From an uncultured Saprospiraceae bacterium (GTDB taxonomy: Bacteria; Bacteroidota; Bacteroidia; Chitinophagales; Saprospiraceae): a DNA stretch of 9,407 nt. Shown here in pieces: positions 1 to 7,127 of this stretch (its first letter is position 1; every line of letters starts with the position of its first letter). Location of the stretch: assembly GCA_937930625.1 (NCBI GenBank), contig CALHBW010000353.1, forward strand, positions 1 to 9,407, read 5' to 3'. Made by a program: the position numbers and the translations under genes. The notes under the pieces were generated by a model. That model did not search any database. It saw only the letters and a program-made list of their open reading frames with translations, and was not told the origin of the DNA.

Positions 1-37
1 ACGATACCCTTGCCTCGTTAAAACAAAAACCGGACAC

Positions 38-3000
38 ATGAATCGTAAGATTTACATTGCATGGGCATTGTGCATAATCGCCCAAACCATATATGCACAA
101 CCCATTGAGAATGTTTATTTTAGTGCGGACAGAGGGCTTTATGATGCTCCCTTATTTGTTTATTTGCAGACAGATGAGGCGAGTGCTACCATCGTATATA
201 CCCTTGATGGTTCCGAACCCGGCACTTCTAATGGCACTACCTATACACTCCCCATTTTTATGGAAGCGACCACCCTTGTCCGTGCCATTGCTTACACAGC
301 TACGGACACTACGGAGGTCATTACCTCCTCCTATATTTATCCTGATGAGGTCTTGGATGCTGCTATAAATCAGCAATTAACAGCATCTTTACTAGATATT
401 CCAACGATTTCTATTGTCACAGATTTTGTGATAAATTCGGGTGACCCTGTGCGGGGATCTGTCGAGTTTTTGTATCACAACGGGCGTAAAAATCACCAAG
501 CCAATGTTGGCATCAGACATACAAATGGCGGAGATGCTAATGTCTATGACAAAAAGACTATGAGGCTATATTCTCAAAGTCAATATGGTCAAAAAAAGCT
601 CCAACATGATATTTTTTCAGCCTCGCCTTACGGTGATTTTGCGACCAACGAATTTGATAAACTTAACCTGCGTTATGGCTCGCAGGATAATATCGTCAAT
701 AGTGATTGGTGGCAAATCGGACCGACCGTATTTCTCCGCAATCGCTGGGGCTACGATAGCCAACTGGCAATGGGCTGGAACTCGCCACATGGCACTTACA
801 TGCACGTATATGTGAATGGCGCATACAACGGCATGTACCACATCCACGAACTGCCCGATGAGAGTTTTCAGGAAGAATATCGTGGTGGAAAAAAAGAAGA
901 ATACGATGTCATTAAAAATGGTCAGGTCGCAGAAGGAACATCAGCCGCATGGACAACTGCCAATGCAAAACTGACAATCGGTAATTATGCAGGTTTTGCC
1001 GAAGATGTGGATATTGAAAATTATATGGATTACCACCTCCTTTCGTGGTATCAAGGCAATACGGATTGGCCCCAAAACAATTGGTATATGGCGCGGCGAC
1101 GGGCATCCGGCGAAAAATTTCAATTCTTTCAATGGGATTTGGACCGAACCCTCCTTGACCCTTATACCGACCCGCAACTCGTATTTAGTGCAGGATTCAA
1201 CATTTCGCTAATTATGCAAAATCCTGATTTTGAGATAATTATGCGAGATAGAATTTATAAACACTTCTTTCGTGATGGCGCATTGACTGCTCAAAAGGCA
1301 ACAGAACGGTTTCAATACCGCGTCAGTGAGATACGAAAGGGGGTGATTGCCGAAACCGCCCTTTGGGGGAATAGCCAAGCCGACTGGCTCAATAATATTG
1401 ATTGGTATTTGAATGAGTATTTTCCTAATCGCAGCAATTTCGTGCTTAATGAATTGGTCGCTGCCGGGTACTATCCGACCTTTGACCCGCCGGTGTATAG
1501 TCAGTTTGGCGGTCAAGTATATCCCGGCTTTCAACTCACACTGCTCAACCCCAATAATCAAGGTACAATTTACTACACTACGGATGGCACTGACCCTCGC
1601 GCTTCGGGCGGCGGCATATCGCCTTCGGCACAGCAATATACCACACCTTTTACATTGCCGGGCAGCGTGGTGGAGGTACGTGCGCGGGTATTGCTCAATT
1701 CGGAATGGAGTGCATCTTGTCCCGTTGTATTTCATTTCCCACAAGATTATTCTCCGCTTGTTATCAATGAAGTAAATTATCATCCGGGAGATTCGATAGT
1801 CGCAAATGACGGTGATAATTATGAATTTATCGAAATAAAAAATAATGGTACGGATGCGATTTATCTGGCAGATGTGAAATTCACAGCAGGGATTCGTTTT
1901 ACATTTGATAAAAATGCAGTCATACAGCCGGATAGCTTCATCGTATTGGCACGCGATAGTACAGCTTTCCTGCAAAAATATGGTTTCAGGGCAGATGGAG
2001 ATTATGCCGGAAAATTGAGTAATGACGGCGAGCTAATCGCACTGTCCGACCCTTTTGACAATCTCATCGACAGCGTATTGTATAATGACGTCATAACATG
2101 GGATACGCTCGCAGATGGTTATGGTTATTCACTCGAATTAATTAATCCTGACTTTGATAATGCACTGGCTGTCAGTTGGCAACATTCACAAAGCGAATGT
2201 GGTACACCACGTGCTGAAAATACTCTTCAGTGTTCAATTTCGTCTTTCGAGGTCATTATTAATGAAATAAATTATAAATATACCGAACAATTTGCTGCCC
2301 TAAATGCAGATGATTGGGTCGAATTGTATAATAATTCGACCTTTTCTTACGACCTCAGTGGTTGGTCTATTATTGATTCGGATTCGACCTATATTATTCC
2401 TGCGGGTACAATAATAGCAGCCGGAGCATATTTGGTATTTGCAAGAGATACAACACTATTCAAAAACGCACATCCGAATGTGAATGTGGTGGGACCTACA
2501 GGATTGGGATTTAGTAGTGTAGGCGATATGATTGCACTGCTCGACCAATCGGGTTGCCCTGTCGATGGGCTTAATTTCGGCATAAACGGTACATGGGCAA
2601 GTACACCCGCCGGACAAGGACCGACCTTGTCCTTGCTTTCTCCTACATTGGATAATGCGGAAGGTGTAAGTTGGTCTGCTTCCGGCAATTATAGCGGTAC
2701 ACCGGGGCGTCTAAATTCCTTTAACATCTGCAATACGCCTAATTCTATCATTATCAATGAAATAAATTACAAATCACCTATTTCGCCTTTTGCAGATGAT
2801 TGGGTCGAATTGCATAATACGACTACAAGCAGCATTGATATCTCCAACTGGGAATTTCACGACAATAACAACTTTTACATAATTCCTGATGAAACAGTAA
2901 TTCCGGCAGGAGGATTTTGGGTTATTGCGAGAGATACTGTCAATTTTAAGCATGTATTTCCTTCGGTAAATGATTATATCGGAAATCTTGGTTTTGGCAT

Positions 3001-6000
3001 GAGCAGCAACGGCGAAACCGTCGGACTCTTTGACGAATACCGCTGCCTTGTCGATATGGTAGATTACGATAGTATGTCCCCCTGGGTCACTGAACCCAAT
3101 CAGACCGGTCCCACTTTATCACTCATTTCGCCTAATTATGACAATGACCTTGCAGGGAGTTGGGTGGCTTCCACGCAAGGCGGCGCAGCAAACGGTACAC
3201 CTGCCGCTCCCAATAATATCAGCGACCCTTGCACCAACGAGATAACCGATGTTGTGATTAATGAAATTAATTATAATCCCAATTCAGGCAGTGATTCCGG
3301 CGATTGGTTAGAATTATACAATGCTTCACCTTTTTCGGTAGATATTTCGGGTTGGAAATTGCATTACGAAAACAGTGCCTACACCATTCCTTCTGGTGTT
3401 ATCATTGCACCAAATGATTTTTTGGTACTTGTCGAAAATATCTGGCTATTCAGCAGTCAATTTCCTACTATAAATAATTTTATCTCTGTACCTGCTCTTG
3501 AATTAAATAATGATACAGATAGGCTTTTTCTCTATTCTGACCTTTCTTGTATGATTGATTCAGTAACATACAGCGACAGTAGTCCTTGGCCCACAGGTGC
3601 AGATGGTTTCGGTGCTTCCCTTTCGGTCATCAATCCCATTTCGGACAATGCCAACCCTATCAATTGGATGGCACTACAAGGCATAAAAACTCCCGGAAGT
3701 AGCAATGAAATAGTATGTGGTCCCGGCGAACCATTTATGAACCTCCAATTATGGCTAATGGCAAATGTAGGCATCTCAAATGTCGCTGATAATGCAACAG
3801 TACAGACTTGGAGTGACCAAAGCCCCCATGGAAACGACGCTACACAATTTATCAATACAGATATTCCACGCTATTATTCTGATATTATCAATGGTTATCC
3901 GGTAGTGCAATTTGATGGGATTGACGATTGGATGAAAATTAATAATCTCGCACAAACACTTTCAGGAGAAGCCACCTTTTTTGCAGTCATTGCTCCCGAA
4001 GCAGATACTGACGACGGTTATTATTTATCCACTAATTTTGGTGGTAATAATCGTATTAAATTTGGACACCGATTCAACGGAGAATTGATTTATGATGATG
4101 ATGTCACTTCACTTTCTACAGATAATTACATAGATGAAAAGTTAATTGTATCCTGTAATATTACGCCCGATATTCGCGCAGAAGGATATATCAACAGTAC
4201 ACAAGCTGTCCCCTGGACAACTAGTATGAGTAGTTCGGGCGCGGACCGCGCTTCATTGGGACAAGAATTTGATTATAGTGGTAGTGACAATGAGACTTCT
4301 AATCATTGGAAAGGCGGTTTGGCAGAATTGATTATTTATAATAAAATACTAACCAATGACGAAAGACATCATATCGAATCTTACCTTGCTATAAAATACG
4401 GCATCACCATTGATGTAAGCAGTCATATTTATTATCGACATGCCAATTATCCTAATAATATTGCCGGTGTAGGTATGGACCTGACTCAATGTTTGCTCCA
4501 GCGTGAGTCTATGAATGTACACGAAGGAGCTATGGTCAAAATGGAAACGGCTGATGGTTTGAATCAAGGTGATTTTCTGGTTTGGGGGCATGATGGAGAT
4601 ACAACAGCGGTCACTACTTTACAAATTCCAAGTACTACCAGAGAGCGTCTTGCCCGCACATGGCGGGTCACTGAAACAGGTGATGTAGGTAAAGTCAATG
4701 TTGGGTTTGATGTAAATGGATTGGGTTTGGATTTGAGTGATTTAAATGATTTTGCTATACTCATTGATAGCGATGATGGCGATTTCTCGAATGCCCGTAC
4801 TCATTTTCAGGGACGCCATATTAGCGGAGACATCATTATCTTCAATAATGTTGAATTTGATGATGATGATTGGTTTACTTTAGCCATCAAGCAACAAGCG
4901 TGTCCAAGCAATGACATCCTTGTGCCTGCTTCAGTATGCTACCTCACTCCTACCCCATTTGCCCCTAATGTTGGCACGCCGGATGCAACTTATCAATGGT
5001 ATTTCGGATTAGGAAACCCGTTGTCATTCACAGGTGCCAATGCCTCTACCTACTGGGCAAGTGGAGGTACATTTGATGTGCAGCTTGCCATCGAATACCA
5101 ACATTGTACAGATACCATTAATAAAAATATTGTGGTAGAAATATGTAGCGACTATCCGGAAGCAGTATTTGATTTTTATCAAATAAATGAAGATGCTTCA
5201 CTCACGAGCAATGTTTTAAGCAATGACGATGACCCTTACGGTAATAATCTGACCTTAGTGACTACACCGATTAGTGATGTCTCCAATGGCACATTGGTTT
5301 TAAATTCAGATGGTAGTTTTAGCTACGTTCCCAATCCCGAATTTTCAGGTACAGATAATTTTACCTATCGGGTTTGCAATGATGGTCAGCCTGTTTTTTG
5401 CAACACAGCTGATGTAGCTATCAATGTCGTCAACATCAATGACAGTCCGATAGTCGTCAACGATAGCATTAGCATTACCAATGACAGCATTGCTATCGGC
5501 AATCTACTCCTCAACGACATCGACATAGAAGGGCATAATCTAATAATGACCACTACTCCAATTACATTTCCGCAAAACGGCAACGCCATCTTGCAGAGTG
5601 ACGGTGCTTACTTTTATTTTCCAAATGCAGGTTTTATAGGTCTTGATTCATTTACCTATCAGGTCTGTGATGATGGCATGCCGCAGTCATGTTCGGAAGG
5701 AAGTATGTACATCAATGTAGAAGCGGTCTGTCTTAATATTGATTTACATGTTTGGCTCGAAGGCGCGTATGATAATGGTGCGAATATGCGTACTGACCTC
5801 AACACACTCCGAAAAATACTACCCGGACAAAGTTTCTCTGCTCAAACCGGACAGCCATATACCATAGCTCCATGGAACTATAACGGAACAGAAGGAGCTA
5901 CATTTACGGATGCCGATTACAGCACCGAAGTCGTTGATTGGGTGTTGGTGTCTTTTCGCACGGATATAGCTAAAGCGACTGAAATCAAGATGACGGCAGC

Positions 6001-6427
6001 ACTGCTTTTAAAGAACGGACAGATACAATTTGTAGAAGATTGTGTATTGACTAACAGTGTATCTTCACCGCTCTATATCGTTATCGAACATCGCAATCAT
6101 ATCGGAGTGATGTCACCTGTTCCCATAGCTATTTCGGGACGTTCACTCGTCCATGATTTTCGCGCAGCCGATTCATACCGCGATGCCACTAGCTTTGGAC
6201 AGAAACAAATCGGCGTGAATTGGGGCATGTTTGCAGCCGACGCTTCTCAGGCAAATGATATGGTCAGCTATGACATTAATGGTACAGATAAATCCATATG
6301 GACAATTGACAATGGATTGTCCGGTTTATATTTGCGAACTGATTTTAATTTGGATGGTGATGTGACGGGACAGGATAAGATATTTTGGGCAGAGAATAAC
6401 GGTATTTCGTCGAGAGTGCCTAAGTAG
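38..6427 (+). CDS. Giant secreted CotH-kinase-like, lamin-tail and cadherin-like multidomain protein
   Basis: A 2129-residue exported protein. Residues 1-20 form a signal peptide (MNRK, then a hydrophobic stretch ending IYA before Q21). Domains in order: chitobiase/hexosaminidase-C-like module about 24-101 (YTLDGSEP); CotH kinase-like domain about 122-470, with TMRLYSQSQYG, FDKLNLRYG, VYVNGAYNGMYHIHELPD and the acidic motif WDLDRT at 366-371; second chitobiase-C-like module about 484-566 (YYTTDGTDP); four lamin-tail domains about 573-1222; LamG/concanavalin-like region about 1230-1457; a beta-rich module about 1460-1618 typical of Bacteroidota surface proteins (RTWRVTETG, VGFDV); a small PKD-like segment about 1620-1703; two cadherin-like repeats 1706-1896; and a C-terminal domain about 1897-2129 ending in an EF-hand/dockerin-like loop, DFNLDGDVTGQD. 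CotH-family proteins are atypical protein kinases; the substrate here is unknown. The start is set by the signal peptide, with no Shine-Dalgarno and only a weak TACCCTTG -7-like box at 5-12. The gene is intact, and surface display or secretion is inferred. Confidence 0.93.
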   Translation: MNRKIYIAWALCIIAQTIYAQPIENVYFSADRGLYDAPLFVYLQTDEASATIVYTLDGSEPGTSNGTTYTLPIFMEATTLVRAIAYTATDTTEVITSSYIYPDEVLDAAINQQLTASLLDIPTISIVTDFVINSGDPVRGSVEFLYHNGRKNHQANVGIRHTNGGDANVYDKKTMRLYSQSQYGQKKLQHDIFSASPYGDFATNEFDKLNLRYGSQDNIVNSDWWQIGPTVFLRNRWGYDSQLAMGWNSPHGTYMHVYVNGAYNGMYHIHELPDESFQEEYRGGKKEEYDVIKNGQVAEGTSAAWTTANAKLTIGNYAGFAEDVDIENYMDYHLLSWYQGNTDWPQNNWYMARRRASGEKFQFFQWDLDRTLLDPYTDPQLVFSAGFNISLIMQNPDFEIIMRDRIYKHFFRDGALTAQKATERFQYRVSEIRKGVIAETALWGNSQADWLNNIDWYLNEYFPNRSNFVLNELVAAGYYPTFDPPVYSQFGGQVYPGFQLTLLNPNNQGTIYYTTDGTDPRASGGGISPSAQQYTTPFTLPGSVVEVRARVLLNSEWSASCPVVFHFPQDYSPLVINEVNYHPGDSIVANDGDNYEFIEIKNNGTDAIYLADVKFTAGIRFTFDKNAVIQPDSFIVLARDSTAFLQKYGFRADGDYAGKLSNDGELIALSDPFDNLIDSVLYNDVITWDTLADGYGYSLELINPDFDNALAVSWQHSQSECGTPRAENTLQCSISSFEVIINEINYKYTEQFAALNADDWVELYNNSTFSYDLSGWSIIDSDSTYIIPAGTIIAAGAYLVFARDTTLFKNAHPNVNVVGPTGLGFSSVGDMIALLDQSGCPVDGLNFGINGTWASTPAGQGPTLSLLSPTLDNAEGVSWSASGNYSGTPGRLNSFNICNTPNSIIINEINYKSPISPFADDWVELHNTTTSSIDISNWEFHDNNNFYIIPDETVIPAGGFWVIARDTVNFKHVFPSVNDYIGNLGFGMSSNGETVGLFDEYRCLVDMVDYDSMSPWVTEPNQTGPTLSLISPNYDNDLAGSWVASTQGGAANGTPAAPNNISDPCTNEITDVVINEINYNPNSGSDSGDWLELYNASPFSVDISGWKLHYENSAYTIPSGVIIAPNDFLVLVENIWLFSSQFPTINNFISVPALELNNDTDRLFLYSDLSCMIDSVTYSDSSPWPTGADGFGASLSVINPISDNANPINWMALQGIKTPGSSNEIVCGPGEPFMNLQLWLMANVGISNVADNATVQTWSDQSPHGNDATQFINTDIPRYYSDIINGYPVVQFDGIDDWMKINNLAQTLSGEATFFAVIAPEADTDDGYYLSTNFGGNNRIKFGHRFNGELIYDDDVTSLSTDNYIDEKLIVSCNITPDIRAEGYINSTQAVPWTTSMSSSGADRASLGQEFDYSGSDNETSNHWKGGLAELIIYNKILTNDERHHIESYLAIKYGITIDVSSHIYYRHANYPNNIAGVGMDLTQCLLQRESMNVHEGAMVKMETADGLNQGDFLVWGHDGDTTAVTTLQIPSTTRERLARTWRVTETGDVGKVNVGFDVNGLGLDLSDLNDFAILIDSDDGDFSNARTHFQGRHISGDIIIFNNVEFDDDDWFTLAIKQQACPSNDILVPASVCYLTPTPFAPNVGTPDATYQWYFGLGNPLSFTGANASTYWASGGTFDVQLAIEYQHCTDTINKNIVVEICSDYPEAVFDFYQINEDASLTSNVLSNDDDPYGNNLTLVTTPISDVSNGTLVLNSDGSFSYVPNPEFSGTDNFTYRVCNDGQPVFCNTADVAINVVNINDSPIVVNDSISITNDSIAIGNLLLNDIDIEGHNLIMTTTPITFPQNGNAILQSDGAYFYFPNAGFIGLDSFTYQVCDDGMPQSCSEGSMYINVEAVCLNIDLHVWLEGAYDNGANMRTDLNTLRKILPGQSFSAQTGQPYTIAPWNYNGTEGATFTDADYSTEVVDWVLVSFRTDIAKATEIKMTAALLLKNGQIQFVEDCVLTNSVSSPLYIVIEHRNHIGVMSPVPIAISGRSLVHDFRAADSYRDATSFGQKQIGVNWGMFAADASQANDMVSYDINGTDKSIWTIDNGLSGLYLRTDFNLDGDVTGQDKIFWAENNGISSRVPK
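1754..3703 (+). repeat. Four tandem lamin-tail domain (LTD) repeats within the CotH protein
   Basis: Four protein repeats begin near residues 573, 738, 902 and 1071, so the period is about 165 residues. Each opens with a V/I-I-N-E-[VI]-N-Y motif, followed by D-W-[VL]-E-L-[YH]-N in repeats 2-4 (YEFIEIKNN in repeat 1). Each then has an IIPAG-like turn and a V-x-A-R-D-T-like strand (VLVENIW in repeat 4). Repeats 2-4 end with a P-[TS]-L-S-[LV]-[LI]-[SN]-P segment (GYSLELINP in repeat 1). This is the bacterial lamin-tail Ig-like fold, commonly attached to secreted nucleases and CotH proteins. Repeats 2 and 3 are still alike at DNA level (for example gattgggtcgaattg occurs in both), which suggests internal duplication. 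The likely role is adhesion or spacing. Confidence 0.85.
5153..5725 (+). repeat. Two cadherin-like 'tandem-95' repeats within the CotH protein
   Basis: Residues 1706-1800 and 1802-1896 are two copies of a roughly 95-residue beta-sandwich. Both have the pattern N-x-L-x-N-D-x-D, then NG-x-x-x-L-x-S-D-G-x-[FY]-x-Y-x-P, then G-x-D-[NS]-F-T-Y-[RQ]-V-C-[ND]-D-G. The NDDDP/NDIDI and SDG motifs match the calcium-associated cadherin-like or VCBS-related modules of large bacterial surface proteins. Each copy also has two cysteines around the DDG/NDG loop (VCNDGQPVFC and VCDDGMPQSC), so a disulfide in the exported protein is plausible. Confidence 0.85.
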
Positions 6428-6433
6428 GTGAAT

Positions 6434-6477
6434 TTCCAAAAATCAAATTCCAAATTACAAGGTTTTGATTTTTGGAA
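6434..6477. terminator. Hairpin between convergent genes, probable bidirectional terminator
   Basis: A perfect 14-bp inverted repeat (6434-6447, TTCCAAAAATCAAA, pairing with 6464-6477) with a 16-base loop starts 7 bases after the stop of the CotH-like gene. It also lies just past the stop of the convergent Rpn fragment at 6483. The right arm is followed by T-rich sequence (tttgttta). An alternative 11-bp pairing, 6444-6454 with 6471-6481, shares bases with the first, so two registers compete. The stem is A/T-rich, hence modest confidence in strong termination. Confidence 0.6.
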
Positions 6478-6482
6478 TTTGT

Positions 6483-6767
6483 TTATTCCGGTGAATCATC
6501 TCTGAAAATTGCCTGAATTTCTTCAATGGAAATGCCTAATAATCCGGCGATTTCTTCGTCTTTTAAGCCGTTTTCACGCATGGATATGATATATTTTTGG
6601 GTAATATTTTGAGTCACTTTCTCTGTGACCTCTTCCGTCACTTTCTCCGTCACCTCTTCTGTGACTTCTTTAGTAACTCTTTCCGTCACTTCCTTTGTCA
6701 CTTTTTCCTCACGCTCGTCGGCAGCTTGTTCGCTGTACCATTGAATGATAGCTTCTTTTACGCCCAT
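6483..6767 (-). CDS. Stand-alone Rpn C-terminal fragment (duplicated RpnS-like ORF)
   Basis: A 94-residue frame that is a partial tandem copy of the last 118 residues of the upstream Rpn nuclease. It begins MGVKEAIIQWYSEQAADERE, exactly at an internal methionine of the full gene. It continues through nine four-residue xVTE/K units instead of fifteen, and ends in the HTH-like segment with GLKDEEIAGLLGIS. It lacks the whole nuclease domain. Its ATG lies three bases after the TAA of the full gene, so translation by termination-reinitiation is plausible. The last ~108 bases differ from the parent at about 18 positions, of which about 14 are synonymous, which argues that this segment or its donor was kept as coding sequence. 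By analogy with enterobacterial Rpn systems, where the C-terminal piece inhibits the nuclease, it could be a dedicated antitoxin. A non-functional duplication remnant is the main alternative. Confidence 0.55.
   Translation of the reverse strand: MGVKEAIIQWYSEQAADEREEKVTKEVTERVTKEVTEEVTEKVTEEVTEKVTQNITQKYIISMRENGLKDEEIAGLLGISIEEIQAIFRDDSPE
6613..6708 (-). repeat. 24-bp tandem repeats in the duplicated Rpn fragment (four units)
   Basis: Units start at 6613, 6637, 6661 and 6685. The last two match the degenerate units of the full gene at 7021 and 7045 exactly. The first equals the 6949-6972 unit. The second differs from 6997-7020 at two bases. There are three units fewer than in the parent. Confidence 0.93.
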
Positions 6768-6770
6768 AGT

Positions 6771-7127
6771 TTATTCCAGTGAATCACCTTTAAATATAGC
6801 TTGAATCTCTTCTATCGAAATACCTAATAGCCCAGCGATTTCTTTGTCTTTCAAACCGTTTTCACGCATGGATATAATATATTTTTGGGTAATATTTTGA
6901 GTCACTTTCTCTGTAACTTCTTCCGTCACTTTCTCTGTGACTTCTTCCGTCACTTTCTCTGTGACCTCTTCCGTCACTTTCTCTGTGACCTCTTCCGTCA
7001 CTTTCTCTGTGACCTCTTCTGTGACTTCTTTAGTAACTCTTTCCGTCACTTCCTTTGTCACTTTTTCCTCACGCTCGTCGGCAGCTTGTTCGCTGTACCA
7101 TTGAATGATAGCTTCTTTTACGCCCAT
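6771..7127 (-). CDS. Candidate gene-within-gene: RpnS-like C-terminal product from internal Met245
   Basis: This is a proposed in-frame internal product of 118 residues from ATG 7127-7125, sharing the stop of the full Rpn gene. The support is indirect. Enterobacterial rpn genes make a separate C-terminal protein from an internal start, and the neighbouring duplicate ORF begins at this same methionine. The sequence upstream of the ATG (GGCAAAACCAAGACT) is A-rich, as Bacteroidota translation starts often are, and AAGGAA lies about 30 bases upstream, too far for a classical Shine-Dalgarno. The product would hold the repeat helix and the HTH-like end but no nuclease residues. Confidence 0.35.
   Translation of the reverse strand: MGVKEAIIQWYSEQAADEREEKVTKEVTERVTKEVTEEVTEKVTEEVTEKVTEEVTEKVTEEVTEKVTEEVTEKVTQNITQKYIISMRENGLKDKEIAGLLGISIEEIQAIFKGDSLE

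Noticed and set aside
1208..1975. Long antisense open frame (255 codons) on the minus strand
   Set aside because: It lies wholly inside the CotH-like gene. Its translation is rich in Cys, Ile and Arg with no domain or signal motif, as expected from the complement of a conserved coding frame.
6300..6424. Type IX secretion C-terminal signal on the giant protein
   Set aside because: The C-terminus ends with an EF-hand-like loop and NNGISSRVPK, without the conserved beta-strand pattern of type A or B sorting domains that I could recognise.
6901..7068. CRISPR-like array from regularly spaced 24-bp repeats
   Set aside because: The units are contiguous with no spacers and translate in frame to xVTE/K steps.
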